NCBI RefSeq assembly: GCF_002949795.1
Contig: NZ_CP026692.1
Span: forward strand, 617,501 to 681,500
Direction: 5' to 3'
Source: Nostoc sp. 'Lobaria pulmonaria (5183) cyanobiont'
GTDB lineage: Bacteria > Cyanobacteriota > Cyanobacteriia > Cyanobacteriales > Nostocaceae
Length of the DNA stretch: 64,000 nt
This document shows positions 49,320 to 58,727 of this stretch, one piece after another. Numbering within the stretch: position 1 is the first letter of the stretch; each line of letters starts with the position of its first letter. Under the pieces are notes generated by a model. That model ran no database searches. It was not told the DNA's origin and saw only the letters and a program-made list of their open reading frames with translations. The position numbers were made by a program, and so were the translations under genes.

Positions 49320-49645
49320 CTTACCCAGTTACCCGTTTTATTTGCCGATCGTACTGCCTTGATAAGTAGTCCTTATAAAATATATCAGCCTTTGTTTGTC
49401 AAGTCTAGTTGACCATTTGTAAGATTATTGTTATATTTATTTACATAGCTTAGTAAAGCCCCAAAGAAAGCTGCATAGCTAAAATTGCACCTTGTCTATT
49501 ACGTATATAGTTTTGGTTGCGTTGGGTATTAACTAAGAAAAACAGACTTTGGTATTGCAATATCCCATCGACATTTGGACTTCTCCCATCTACCTCGGCT
49601 ATTAAGTCGGGGTTTTTTGTGTTCTTGATTAGCACCTTATTTCTT

Positions 49646-49736
49646 AGGACTTACGCAAAATAATGAAAAAACGAACCGCCAAGGACGCAAAGGACGCAGA
49701 GAAATAAGAGTTTGAGAGAGTTATTGCGTAAGTCCT
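49646..49736. mobile_element. MITE, intact copy with 7-bp target duplication
   Basis: AGGACTTACGCAA and its exact inverted copy TTGCGTAAGTCCT bound a 91-bp element with an interior GGACGCAAAGGACGCAGAG repeat. Direct repeats ATTTCTT flank it on both sides. It is the reference copy for the remnant at 1729 and the 42685 element. Confidence 0.85.
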
Positions 49737-49751
49737 ATTTCTTTAACTTTT

Positions 49752-50522
49752 CTAAGGAAACTTTCGTTCGCGCACTTCCACAGCATAATCTTGCACGGCT
49801 TTGGTAATCGTCTCGCGCAAATTCGTGTAAACTTTGGCGAATGGTGGATGCTTTTCAGCCAGTCCAAGGACATCTGAAGTAACTAAAACTTGTCCATCGC
49901 AGTGAATTCCCGCACCGATACCAATTGTGGGAATAGTCAATTTTTGTGAAATCTGCATTGCCAAATCTGCGGGGATATGCTCTAACACTAGAGAAAATAC
50001 ACCCGCTTGTTCGAGAGCGATCGCTTCAAGTAAAATCCTCTCACTGGCTTCTTGGGTCTTTCCTTGTTGTCGCAAACCTAGTTGATGTATTGATTGTGGT
50101 GTCAAACCCACATGACCCATGACCGGAATTCCGGCTTCTACTAAACGAGCTACAGTTTGGGCGATCGCTGGATAGCCACCTTCCAATTTTACCGCTTGAG
50201 CGCCTGTTTCCTTCAGTACCCGCCCAGCTGAGTGCATCGCTTGTTGGAGACTTTCTTGATACGTCAAAAAAGGTAAATCTACAACTACTAATGCCCGTTT
50301 AACCCCACGGCGCACAGCTTTAGCGTGATATATGATCTCATCCAAAGTTATTGGCAGTGTTGTTTCATACCCTAGAACTACTGCCATAGAATCACCCACG
50401 AGGATTAAGTCTACACCAGCTGCATCGAGGAGTTGAGCGATCGCATAATCCCAGGCGGTCAACGCGACAATTGAACGTCCCTGTTGTTTCCATTGAATTA
50501 ATTGCTGGGTAGTGATTGCCAT
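49752..50522 (-). CDS. panB: 3-methyl-2-oxobutanoate hydroxymethyltransferase
   Basis: This is a 256-residue protein. PanB transfers a hydroxymethyl group from 5,10-methylene-THF to ketoisovalerate, the first step of pantothenate (coenzyme A) synthesis. The TIM-barrel motifs are present: [32 protein letters not shown] with the Mg-binding Asp, [27 protein letters not shown] and [16 protein letters not shown]. Its length is normal. Upstream lies an AGTTAGGAG-type repeat. Confidence 0.95.
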   Translation of the reverse strand: MAITTQQLIQWKQQGRSIVALTAWDYAIAQLLDAAGVDLILVGDSMAVVLGYETTLPITLDEIIYHAKAVRRGVKRALVVVDLPFLTYQESLQQAMHSAGRVLKETGAQAVKLEGGYPAIAQTVARLVEAGIPVMGHVGLTPQSIHQLGLRQQGKTQEASERILLEAIALEQAGVFSLVLEHIPADLAMQISQKLTIPTIGIGAGIHCDGQVLVTSDVLGLAEKHPPFAKVYTNLRETITKAVQDYAVEVRERKFP

Positions 50523-50524
50523 TT

Positions 50525-50630
50525 TTCTAGGTGGGGAGTAGGGAGTTAGGAGTTAAGAGTGAGGAGTGAGGAGTTTTTAATTTAAAAAATTGTTTAACTT
50601 ATAACTCCTAACTCATAACTTTTAACTAAT
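50525..50630. repeat. AGTTAGG/AGTGAGG short tandem repeats
   Basis: Runs of GGAGTTAGGAGTTAAGAGTGAGG are followed by an inverted set (AACTCCTAACTC). The two halves can pair. Similar runs occur at 45050-45118 (before cbiC) and 54024-54106 (between rbcL and rbcX). Confidence 0.75.
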
Positions 50631-51736
50631 CATTTAACAGCGCGACTGAAAGCGATATGGGGTTTTGCACTGTCCGTTTTGGGCATTAACCAAGCTAGAC
50701 CTTCACTAGTGCCAATCCATAATTTATTACCGATGTCAGGTGCAAGGGTAATAACCCGACTAGAAGGAAGTCCAGCAACTTCTCCATCTAATACAGCTCC
50801 TGTATTTGGATTTAATCGTAACAAACCATTATTAGTCCCGACCCAGACACTACCATCTTTCGCAAAACGTACCGCAGTCACGTCACGCCCGCGCAAGCGA
50901 GTGACAGACCGCAATACTGCACCAGTCTTTGGGTTAATAACTAGCAAATTATTCGGCATTCCCGCCCAAATTAACCCTTCTGGACTAATAGCTAAAGCTT
51001 GTACATTTGTCCCTGGTAAATCGGCTATTCGCTTCATAATCGCAGCACTAGCAGTATTTACCCGCACCAATCCATCAAGAGTACCAACCCATAATTGACC
51101 TTCAGCATCTAAAGTTAGGGCGTTAGCGCTGACACCAGGCAGATTTTTTAATGTTGTCATAATCAAGCCTTGGTCGGGACTAATCAGAGCTAAACCGCTA
51201 TCGGTTCCAGTCCACAAATAACCCCGTTTGTCAAGTAACAGTGACAACACGCGTTTAGAAGGCAAAAATAAATTTTGTGCAGTAATTTCGCTAGTGCGGG
51301 GGTCAACTCTAACTAGTCCTTCATAACTTCCTACCCACAAACGTCCTACTTTGTCTTGGGCTAAAGCACCAATGGCAACATTCGGTAAGCTCACACGAGA
51401 AATAATCTTGCCGGTTTTAGGATCGATCCGCGATAGTCCTCGCCAAGAACCTACCCAAAGATTACCCGTAACATCTCCCAGTAAATTACCAACCCGATAA
51501 TCAGTTTGTGGGGAATTTTCTTGCACTCGCCGCACATCGGGTAAGGGTTCTACTCGCGGTGGCGGTGGGGAAGTTGGGTAAGCGGGGGTTAAATCAGATG
51601 AATTAATATCAGGGGTTTTTTGTGCCCATCCTGTACTTGGCAAAGCTATCAACCCCAGCAAGATAGAAGTAGTCAATAAACTAGTACGCTTGCAAAACAA
51701 TACCACGGTGATATTTCCTTTGGAGACAGTACCCAT
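50630..51736 (-). CDS. exported beta-propeller (Reg_prop-type) protein
   Basis: This is a 368-residue protein with a signal peptide (LLTTSILLGLIALPSTGWAQ). About six repeats of roughly 40 residues follow the pattern GNLWVGSWRGLSRIDPKTGKI, RLWVGSYEGLVRVDPRTSEI, YLWTGTDSGLALISPDQG, QLWVGTLDGLVRVN, LIWAGMPNNLLVINP and SVWVGTNNGLLRLNP. These are two-component-regulator propeller-type blades. No signalling or catalytic domain is attached, so it is probably a periplasmic binding or sensing propeller. A GTG 10 codons in (51706) has a better ribosome site (AAAGGAA) and may be the real start. Confidence 0.78.
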   Translation of the reverse strand: MGTVSKGNITVVLFCKRTSLLTTSILLGLIALPSTGWAQKTPDINSSDLTPAYPTSPPPPRVEPLPDVRRVQENSPQTDYRVGNLLGDVTGNLWVGSWRGLSRIDPKTGKIISRVSLPNVAIGALAQDKVGRLWVGSYEGLVRVDPRTSEITAQNLFLPSKRVLSLLLDKRGYLWTGTDSGLALISPDQGLIMTTLKNLPGVSANALTLDAEGQLWVGTLDGLVRVNTASAAIMKRIADLPGTNVQALAISPEGLIWAGMPNNLLVINPKTGAVLRSVTRLRGRDVTAVRFAKDGSVWVGTNNGLLRLNPNTGAVLDGEVAGLPSSRVITLAPDIGNKLWIGTSEGLAWLMPKTDSAKPHIAFSRAVK

Positions 51737-52589
51737 AGCATTTACCTAAACTGGCTTTGGGTTAATTTCAGTGTTCCCCTAGCTGGGATTTTTTAAACAC
51801 TGGGGATTGAGGGACTGAGCATTGGGGACACTTCGACACTTCGGCAAGCTCAGTGCATCGCTGGGGACTGGGTATTGAGATTTCCCCATCTGTCTCATCT
51901 TCTTTATCTGTCTAGTCCTCAGTCCCTAAAATCTTCCTTACAGTTATCGATGGCATTTTGTAAAGCTTTTGTAACAAAAAGTTTAAATCTTTATGTAATA
52001 ACAAAATTAAATAGATAAGTTAAAAACTTTCAAAGAATAACTTATCGAATTCTTGATATATTGTGAAACAAGTTACAAATTACGTGGTGTGCAATTCTTT
52101 TATCTTTTGCTCACCACTCTGCTAAATCTCTGTCAAGTAAATTCTTTTCTGGTATCTTTTCCATCAAAGGGAAAGATATAAGGATTGTAAAGGCGGGAAT
52201 GTGTGCCAGCCAGCCCAATCCCCTGAATACCCTGATTTATGGGGGAATTATCTAAATCAAGCCACAAAAGGCGGAAGTTTTGGTGAAATTGAGAAGGTTT
52301 AGTTGGGTGCGAAGAAGAGGTAAAAAAGAATTTTGATTTTTAGCAAGAGGGAACAGTAGAAGCGCTAGGTCGTGTACCCCTAGAAGGGGAAAACACTGGT
52401 GAGGAGGGCTACCACTGCTACCAAAGTGTCCGCAGCAAAAAAACTGCTAACCTTTGCCAAAGGCAACTCTTAACAAAAAATTTTTTGGTTCTTCCCCTCG
52501 CTCAACGGGGGCAAGAGCAGGGTCAGGGTGAAGTTGCACGAAACGTGATTTGATAATTAAAAAGAGTGATTTCAGGGAAGGATAAAATT
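51737..52589. other. rbcL upstream region and leader
   Basis: This is an 850-bp gap. At about 51825-51865 there is a dispersed CACTTCGGCAAGCTCAGTGCATCGC repeat. From 51950 on, the sequence is AT-rich and then a purine-rich long leader runs up to rbcL, as expected for this strongly expressed operon. I cannot place the promoter or a regulator site with confidence, and I see no small gene in it. Confidence 0.5.
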
Positions 52590-54020
52590 ATGTCTTACGC
52601 TCAAACGAAGACTCAGAGCAAATCTGGGTATAAAGCCGGGGTTCAAGATTACAGACTAACTTATTACACACCAGATTACACTCCAAAAGATACCGATCTT
52701 TTAGCTGCGTTCCGTATGACACCCCAGCCTGGTGTTCCTCCCGAAGAAGCAGGTGCGGCTGTAGCGGCTGAATCTTCCACAGGTACTTGGACAACTGTGT
52801 GGACAGATTTGCTCACCGACCTCGATCGCTACAAAGGTCGTTGCTACGACATCGAACCAGTTCCCGGCGAAGACAACCAGTACATCTGTTACGTTGCCTA
52901 TCCTTTGGACTTGTTTGAAGAAGGCTCTGTAACCAACGTATTGACCTCAATTGTCGGTAACGTATTTGGTTTCAAAGCTCTGCGGGCACTGCGTCTAGAA
53001 GATATCCGTTTCCCAGTAGCTTACATTAAGACCTTCCAAGGGCCTCCTCACGGTATCCAAGTTGAGCGCGACAAGTTAAACAAATACGGTCGTCCTTTAC
53101 TCGGTTGTACCATTAAGCCCAAATTGGGTCTTTCTGCTAAGAACTACGGACGCGCTGTATACGAGTGCTTGCGCGGTGGTTTGGACTTCACCAAAGACGA
53201 CGAAAACATCAACTCCGCACCATTCCAAAGATGGCGCGATCGCTTTTTGTTCGTAGCTGAAGCTATCAACAAAGCCCAAGCAGAAACCGGTGAAATTAAA
53301 GGTCACTACCTCAACGTCACCGCCCCCACCTGCGAACAAATGTTGCAACGGGCTGAGTACGCTAAAGAACTCAAAATGCCCATCATCATGCATGACTACC
53401 TCACCGCAGGTTTTACCGCCAACACCACATTGTCTCGTTGGTGCCGCGACAATGGTATATTGCTGCACATTCACCGTGCTATGCACGCTGTAATTGACCG
53501 TCAAAAGAACCACGGTATCCACTTCCGTGTATTGGCTAAAGCCCTACGTTTGTCTGGTGGCGATCACATCCACACCGGTACAGTTGTTGGTAAGTTGGAA
53601 GGTGAACGTGGTATTACAATGGGCTTCGTTGACCTGTTGCGTGAAAACTACATTGAGCAAGACAAGTCTCGTGGTATCTACTTTACCCAAGACTGGGCTT
53701 CTCTACCTGGTGTAATGGCAGTTGCTTCTGGTGGTATCCACGTATGGCACATGCCCGCGCTGGTAGAAATCTTTGGTGATGACTCCGTACTACAATTCGG
53801 TGGTGGTACTCTAGGACACCCTTGGGGTAACGCTCCTGGTGCAACCGCTAACCGCGTCGCCTTGGAAGCCGTTGTTCAAGCTCGTAACGAAGGCCGTAAC
53901 TTGGCTCGTGAAGGTAACGATATCATCCGCGAAGCTGCCAAGTGGTCTCCTGAACTGGCTGTTGCTTGCGAACTGTGGAAAGAAATCAAGTTCGAGTTTG
54001 AAGCAATGGATACCGTCTGA
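52590..54020 (+). CDS. rbcL: RuBisCO large subunit, form IB
   Basis: This is a 476-residue protein from ATG 52590 (MSYAQTKTQ); the frame is open 8 codons further up, but GGAAGGA sits before this ATG. It carboxylates ribulose bisphosphate in the carboxysome. The key motifs are intact: [16 protein letters not shown] with the carbamylated Lys and metal Asp/Glu, [23 protein letters not shown], the loop 6 GTVVGKLEG, and [10 protein letters not shown]. It is first of rbcL-rbcX-rbcS, with codon use typical of a highly expressed gene. Confidence 0.98.
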   Translation: MSYAQTKTQSKSGYKAGVQDYRLTYYTPDYTPKDTDLLAAFRMTPQPGVPPEEAGAAVAAESSTGTWTTVWTDLLTDLDRYKGRCYDIEPVPGEDNQYICYVAYPLDLFEEGSVTNVLTSIVGNVFGFKALRALRLEDIRFPVAYIKTFQGPPHGIQVERDKLNKYGRPLLGCTIKPKLGLSAKNYGRAVYECLRGGLDFTKDDENINSAPFQRWRDRFLFVAEAINKAQAETGEIKGHYLNVTAPTCEQMLQRAEYAKELKMPIIMHDYLTAGFTANTTLSRWCRDNGILLHIHRAMHAVIDRQKNHGIHFRVLAKALRLSGGDHIHTGTVVGKLEGERGITMGFVDLLRENYIEQDKSRGIYFTQDWASLPGVMAVASGGIHVWHMPALVEIFGDDSVLQFGGGTLGHPWGNAPGATANRVALEAVVQARNEGRNLAREGNDIIREAAKWSPELAVACELWKEIKFEFEAMDTV

Positions 54021-54023
54021 TCT

Positions 54024-54106
54024 GAGTTAACGGTTAAGAGTTAAGAGTTAAGAGTTAGGATTTGCATGAATTCATAACTCATAACTCATAACTCATAACT
54101 CTTCAG
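54024..54106. repeat. short tandem repeats between rbcL and rbcX
   Basis: Runs of GAGTTAA followed by runs of ATAACTC form two complementary arms with a short spacer. They could fold into a hairpin within the operon transcript and reduce read-through to rbcX and rbcS. Confidence 0.8.
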
Positions 54107-54120
54107 GGCTGGGGTCAAGC

Positions 54121-54528
54121 ATGAATCTTAAGCAAATTGCGAAGGACACAGCCAAAACTCTCCAAAGTTATCTGACTTATCAGGCTCTAAGGACAGTATT
54201 GGCACAGCTAGGCGAAACTAATCCGCCATTAGAACTTTGGCTGCATAACTTTTCGTCTGGCAAAATTCAAAATGGTGAGTCATTCATTGAGCAACTCTTG
54301 CGAGAAAAACCAGATTTGGCTTTGCGAATCATGACTGTTAGGGAACATATTGCGGAAGAAATTGCAGAATTTTTACCGGAAATGGTACGCACTGGCATTC
54401 AGCAAGCCAACATGGAACAGCGTCGCCAGCATTTAGAACGCATCACACGAATAGACACATCTAACCCCAGTCTGCAACCAGAACAGCAAGCAACTTCAGA
54501 TCAAAATTTGGATAACTTATCCAATTAG
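54121..54528 (+). CDS. rbcX: RuBisCO assembly chaperone RbcX
   Basis: This is a 135-residue helical protein. RbcX dimers bind the C-terminal tail of RbcL and help assemble the large-subunit core. The family pattern is clear: MNLKQIAKDTAKTLQSYLTYQALRTVLAQLGETNPPLELWLHNFS, then GESFIEQLLREKPDLALRIMTVREHIAEEIAEFLPEM. The Gln-rich C-terminus is disordered, as is usual. It lies 100 bp after rbcL across the repeat, and 45 bp before rbcS. Confidence 0.97.
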   Translation: MNLKQIAKDTAKTLQSYLTYQALRTVLAQLGETNPPLELWLHNFSSGKIQNGESFIEQLLREKPDLALRIMTVREHIAEEIAEFLPEMVRTGIQQANMEQRRQHLERITRIDTSNPSLQPEQQATSDQNLDNLSN

Positions 54529-54573
54529 TTCGGTCAATCTACTAGTAAAAATCGCAACCCATTATCAAAAGCT

Positions 54574-54912
54574 ATGCAAACTTTACCAAAAGAGCGTCGT
54601 TACGAAACCCTTTCTTATCTGCCCCCTCTGTCTGACGCTCAAATTGCCAAGCAGATCCAGTACATTTTGAATCAAGGTTACATTCCAGCGATCGAGTTTA
54701 ACGAAACTTCTGAGCCAACAGAATTATATTGGACAATGTGGAAGTTGCCTTTGTTCGGTGCTAGATCCACTCAAGAAGTATTGAGCGAAGTTCAAGGATG
54801 CCGTTCTCAATTCAGTACCAGCTATATCCGTGTTGTGGGTTTTGACAACATCAAGCAGTGCCAAATTCTCAGCTTTCTTGTTCACAAACCCAACAAAGCC
54901 AACAGATACTAA
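54574..54912 (+). CDS. rbcS: RuBisCO small subunit
   Basis: This is a 112-residue protein, normal for cyanobacterial RbcS. It caps the L8 core to give the L8S8 holoenzyme. Diagnostic segments: [50 protein letters not shown], and [15 protein letters not shown]. It is the last gene of the operon and is followed by a clear terminator. Confidence 0.98.
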   Translation: MQTLPKERRYETLSYLPPLSDAQIAKQIQYILNQGYIPAIEFNETSEPTELYWTMWKLPLFGARSTQEVLSEVQGCRSQFSTSYIRVVGFDNIKQCQILSFLVHKPNKANRY

Positions 54913-54967
54913 ACCTAGTAAGTTGCAATTAATTATGGGATAGTTAAAGCAATTTGTCTATCCATAT

Positions 54968-55003
54968 ATAGGAGAGGTAGAATTATCTGCCTCTCCTATT
55001 TAC
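54968..55003 (+). terminator. rbc operon terminator
   Basis: ATAGGAGAGG (54968-54977) pairs perfectly with CCTCTCCTAT (54990-54999) around a 12-base loop, followed by a short T-rich tail. It lies 56 bp after rbcS. Confidence 0.85.
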
Positions 55004-55035
55004 TTACAGCTATTTTCAGGTAAATAGACCACGCG

Positions 55036-55063
55036 GTAGGGGCGCAAGGCCTTGCGCCTCTAC
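55036..55063. repeat. dispersed GTAGGGGCGC palindrome
   Basis: GTAGGGGCGCAAGG and CCTTGCGCCTCTAC pair over 14 bp with one mismatch. It belongs to the same family as the palindrome at 49244-49272. Confidence 0.7.
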
Positions 55064-55075
55064 AACAGATGTGGT

Positions 55076-55288
55076 TCAAATACTTGAATTCTGCTGTAAT
55101 TTGTTTTGAAACGCAGAGGGGCGCAAAGTTATTATCTGTGTGCCTTTACGTTTTTTAAGAGAGTAATAGAAGAGCGTTAAGGCCACTAGCACTAGCAGAT
55201 TACTAAGACCATACAAAATTACGATTAGAGGTGAACCCAAGTAGTTCAGTAAGTATTTGCCGACATTTGGGCATTTAACCCTCACCAT
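55076..55288 (-). CDS. possible small membrane protein
   Basis: This 70-codon frame has one strong hydrophobic helix (PLIVILYGLSNLLVLVALTLFYY) followed by a basic KKRKG stretch, as in many single-pass proteins. I see no ribosome site before the ATG and recognise no family. It lies alone between convergent neighbours (rbcS and the PsbP-like gene). It could be chance. Confidence 0.3.
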   Translation of the reverse strand: MVRVKCPNVGKYLLNYLGSPLIVILYGLSNLLVLVALTLFYYSLKKRKGTQIITLRPSAFQNKLQQNSSI

Positions 55289-55384
55289 CTAATGCATTAT
55301 CCGAAGCGTCCCGGTTGGTGGGAGAATAAAGACGAGAAATGATGCAAGCCTTGTGTTATCTCCAGCCCAAAGGAATCTGTAGAA

Positions 55385-55930
55385 ATGTGGAAACGAATTG
55401 TATTAATTTTGCTATTGGTGTTGAGCTTCAGTCTGAGTAATTCTGATGTTGCGGCTGCGGCTGGACTCAAAAGCTTTGTAGACAGTAGTGATGGCTATCA
55501 GTTTTTATATCCCAACGGCTGGCTGCCAGTTAAAGTTGCTGATGGACCAGATGTGGTTTTCCACGATTTGATTGAGGTGTCTGAAAATGTTTCGGTTGTG
55601 ATTAGCCCAGTTCCCGAAAGCAAAACTTTGTCAGAGTTGGGAACTCCAACAGAAGTAGGATACAAATTAGGAAAAGCGGCTCTCGCGCCTCCTGACTCTG
55701 GTCGTTCGGCTGAATTAGTCAATGCTGCACAGCGAGAAGTAGACGGTAAAACATACTACCTTTTAGAGTATGAGGTTAAACTCCCCAATCAACAGCAACG
55801 ACACAACATCGCTAGCGTTGCTGTAAGTCGTGGTAAACTTTTTACCTTCAACGCCTCAATTCCTGAAAAACGCTGGCAGAAAGTCAAACGAATGATTGAT
55901 GAGGTTGTCAATTCTTTTTCTGTTTATTAA
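55385..55930 (+). CDS. PsbP-like protein (CyanoP type)
   Basis: This is a 181-residue protein with a signal peptide (IVLILLLVLSFSLSNSDVAAAAG) and then a PsbP fold: LKSFVDSSDGYQFLYPNGWLPVKV, DVVFHDLIEVSENVSVVISPV, SELGTPTEVGYKL, YYLLEYEVKLP and RHNIASVAVSRGKLFTFNASIPEKRWQKVK. Cyanobacterial PsbP (CyanoP) associates with photosystem II on the lumenal side and is thought to act in its assembly. AAAGGA precedes the ATG. No Cys follows the signal segment in lipobox position, so I do not call it a lipoprotein. Confidence 0.9.
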   Translation: MWKRIVLILLLVLSFSLSNSDVAAAAGLKSFVDSSDGYQFLYPNGWLPVKVADGPDVVFHDLIEVSENVSVVISPVPESKTLSELGTPTEVGYKLGKAALAPPDSGRSAELVNAAQREVDGKTYYLLEYEVKLPNQQQRHNIASVAVSRGKLFTFNASIPEKRWQKVKRMIDEVVNSFSVY

Positions 55931-56026
55931 TTGGGGAGTAGGAAATCGGGAATGGGAAATGGGGGATAGGAAAGAAACTTAATTACCAATGCCCAATGCT
56001 CAATTAACAAATTTTTCTAAAATCTC

Positions 56027-56620
56027 ATGAAAATTCCACCTTTTGTACTTGCCTCAGCTTCCCCAGCCCGACGCCGCTTGCTGCAAACTGTTGGTATTGA
56101 ACCGATAGTTCGACCTAGTGACTTTGATGAGTCGCAAATTGAACTAAGTGAACCAGCAGAATTGGTCAAAACTCTTGCCCAGTATAAAGCGGAAACTGTA
56201 GCCCCACAGTTTGAATCAGCTTTGATTATGGGTTGTGATTCAGTTTTGTCCATCAATGGTGAAATTTACGGTAAACCAGCAGACTTCTCTGAAGCGATCG
56301 CTCGTTGGCAGATAATGCAAGGTAACTTTGGTGACTTGTATACAGGTCATGCCTTAATTGACCATAACCAAAACCGTACTTTAGTCGAGTCACAAGTTAC
56401 AAGAGTTTACTTTGCTCAAATGAGCGAGAAGGCAATTAAAGCTTATGTTGCCACAGGTGAACCCCTCAAGTGTGCTGGTGCCTTTGCCATTGAAGGTTTT
56501 GGAAGTTTCTTCGTGGAAAAAATTGCAGGCTGTCACAGCAATGTAATTGGACTCAGTTTACCCCTGCTGCGGCAGATGCTAGAGGAATTGGGATACGATG
56601 TCACTGATTTCTGGCAATAG
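56027..56620 (+). CDS. Maf family nucleoside triphosphate pyrophosphatase
   Basis: This is a 197-residue protein. Maf proteins hydrolyse non-canonical or modified NTPs (or dTTP/UTP, depending on subfamily) to the monophosphate. The signature [45 protein letters not shown], and [29 protein letters not shown] are all present. Its length is normal. A short TTTGTCA repeat run follows the gene at 56620-56645. Confidence 0.92.
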   Translation: MKIPPFVLASASPARRRLLQTVGIEPIVRPSDFDESQIELSEPAELVKTLAQYKAETVAPQFESALIMGCDSVLSINGEIYGKPADFSEAIARWQIMQGNFGDLYTGHALIDHNQNRTLVESQVTRVYFAQMSEKAIKAYVATGEPLKCAGAFAIEGFGSFFVEKIAGCHSNVIGLSLPLLRQMLEELGYDVTDFWQ

Positions 56621-56669
56621 TCATTTGTCATTTGTCATTTGTCCAAAGTGAATAACCAATGCCCAATAA

Positions 56670-56897
56670 CTAATAACTAAATTGCCCGATATTGAGTATT
56701 GTCTCTCCATGATCTGGAATCCAGCCTAGCCACTCATCTGCTGAAACCGGACATAATAAAAGTGCTTCGTCAAAACTAAAGAGGTTGGGAAGTAGCAAAA
56801 GGTTCACCCAAGTAGAAGCTCTTAACTGCTGTAAACCTTCCAGATTCTGCCTTCTTGCTTGCACAGCAAAATCTGGTCTATGAGAATCTAGTTTCAT
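56670..56897 (-). CDS. small conserved-looking protein of unknown function
   Basis: This is a 75-residue protein with regular, non-repetitive composition: RPDFAVQARRQNLEGLQQL, then a hydrophobic NLLLLPNLFSFDEALLLCP and a WLGWIPDHGE end. I recall similar small cyanobacterial proteins but cannot name a domain. It lies between maf and pcyA on the opposite strand, and its coding character (Leu- and charge-balanced, no low complexity) argues that it is real. Confidence 0.55.
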   Translation of the reverse strand: MKLDSHRPDFAVQARRQNLEGLQQLRASTWVNLLLLPNLFSFDEALLLCPVSADEWLGWIPDHGETILNIGQFSY

Positions 56898-57098
56898 AGC
56901 TTTCTATTAGCCTTCACAGATGGGCTAATCTAAAATAATTTATGTAACCTAGACTACAAAATAAAGAATCCTTGTGAAAAGCATCTGTCTTATAAATTTA
57001 CGTTGGCTGGGTGTAAGTGTTTGCTTATATTGCAGACCACAACAGGTATGACACGACAAGTTGTAGACTGGCCACTAGATCGCATTCCCAACTAGAAT

Positions 57099-57836
57099 AT
57101 GTCATTTACTTCTATGCCCTCGCTGCGCGAGCAACAACATCCCCTAATTCGTCAGCTAGCTGATTGTATTGAGGCAGCTTGGCATCAGCACCTGGATTTA
57201 TCCCCCTACCATTTGCCTAATGAGTTGGGGTATGTGGAAGGTAGACTAGAAGGCGAAAAACTGACGATTGAAAACCGCTGCTATCAAACTCCCCAGTTTC
57301 GGAAAATGCACTTGGAACTGGCAAAAATCGGCAATATGCTGGATATTTTGCACTGCGTCATGTTTCCTCGTCCAGAATACAACCTGCCGATGTTTGGTTG
57401 TGATTTAGTTGGGGGTAGAGGTCAAATTAGTGCTGCGATCGCCGACCTTTCTCCAATTCAAGTAGAACGCACCTTACCAGAATCTTATACTTCTGCACTG
57501 ACACAGCTAACAGTACTTAACTTTTCTCAACCCCGTGAATTACCAGAATGGGGAAATATTTTTTCGGATTTTTGTATCTTTGTCCGCCCTAGTTCTCCAG
57601 AAGAAGAAACAATGTTTCTGTCGCGGGTGCGAGAATTTTTAGACATTCATTGCATCCAAGCGATCGCCTCACATCCTGTTTCAGTTGAACAAGTTACCCA
57701 AAATCTCGCCGGACAACACAACTACTGTACCAAACAGCAGCAAAACGATAAAACCCGCCGCGTACTAGAAAAAGCCTTTGGCCCAGCTTGGGCAGAAAAT
57801 TACATGACCACAGTTTTATTCGACCTTCCAACTTAA
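57099..57836 (+). CDS. pcyA: phycocyanobilin:ferredoxin oxidoreductase
   Basis: This is a 245-residue protein. PcyA reduces biliverdin IX-alpha to phycocyanobilin by four ferredoxin-supplied electrons, giving the chromophore of phycobilisomes and phytochromes. The active-site region [40 protein letters not shown] carries the conserved Glu, His and Asp. Further family segments [16 protein letters not shown] and [25 protein letters not shown] are present. It is transcribed alone. Confidence 0.97.
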   Translation: MSFTSMPSLREQQHPLIRQLADCIEAAWHQHLDLSPYHLPNELGYVEGRLEGEKLTIENRCYQTPQFRKMHLELAKIGNMLDILHCVMFPRPEYNLPMFGCDLVGGRGQISAAIADLSPIQVERTLPESYTSALTQLTVLNFSQPRELPEWGNIFSDFCIFVRPSSPEEETMFLSRVREFLDIHCIQAIASHPVSVEQVTQNLAGQHNYCTKQQQNDKTRRVLEKAFGPAWAENYMTTVLFDLPT

Positions 57837-58727
57837 TCATTCCTCCATCTCCCCATCTGTAGGCTCTGTTACGTTTTCGCGTAACGGATAAATGTAGAAT
57901 TCATTCAACGAGAGTTTAATGGAGTCCCAAAACAGCAACAGGGAGAGTAGTAAGGTCTTTGAAGCAAATATCACAAAATGGTTTGTTGTCTTGGCAGGTG
58001 CAAGCAACTAGAGACAGCTAACTCATTGACCAGAAAGTTAAGGAAACTCTGATGTTAGGAATGTTCAAGTTAACAGACATTTTTTAGTTAGTTAATCGTT
58101 GATTGACTTAAGGAAGACTAACTTTTGTAGCAAGATTGTGTCCAACAAAGGCAACAGTCTATTTTTGATGTTTCTTTTCAATTTTGTGACTAACTATAGC
58201 CGTAGTGAATGTAGCAGTAAAGTACCGCATCATACCAATTTAGGATTTTGTGTAAAGACGTGATATATCGCGTCTTTATATCTAGATTCATACTGCTTGT
58301 GAATTCTGCTAACTCCCATTGCACTCATGTCTCAATAATACTTAAAGTTATTGAATAGCCATCGGCTATAGCGCTTCTGGGTTTCAATACAGACCTAACC
58401 CCCTCTTCCCTACAAGCGTTGGGGAGTAAGTCTCAAAGCCTCTCTTCTCAAAGGAGAGAGGTTTGGAGAAAGGTCAAAGTGTATTGCATACATAAACGCG
58501 CAGCGGCTACTCTACGAGTTCTCCGAAGGAGTATCCGTAGGGTACGAGCAATCGCTATAGAAAACACCATTTTGTAAAGCCATAGTGTTGAACGTTCATC
58601 ACACAATGGATTTTTAAGCCATACCCAGCTTGAAACCACTGTTGTTTGTCCTAACAGCTGGCTGTTGATTAAAAACCCTTTTATTTTTACTTCCATCAGC
58701 ACAATTCAGGTAAATGGGCAACATACT
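57837..58727. other. intergenic region with dispersed repeats
   Basis: It holds no supported gene. A hairpin of the AAAGACG ... CGTCTTT type (58254-58277) is present. From 58368 to about 58560 lies a composite repeat that begins with CTATAGCGCTTCT, as in the MITE at 49211, and ends with CGCTATAG. It includes an AGCGGCTACTCTACGAGTTCTC segment typical of Nostoc repeats. The promoter of the devBCA-type genes must lie in or after this repeat. Confidence 0.5.

Noticed and set aside
49450-49635. 61-codon frame ending NYIRNRQGAILAMQLSLGLY, faintly like an outer-membrane protein end
   Set aside because: Too short and without context or start site; I could not support even a pseudogene call.
57900-58050. 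Open stretch on the minus strand with a hydrophobic segment (ASKTLLLSLLLFWDSIKL)
   Set aside because: Only about 50 codons with a possible TTG start and no known family; may be an insertion-sequence relic but cannot be shown.
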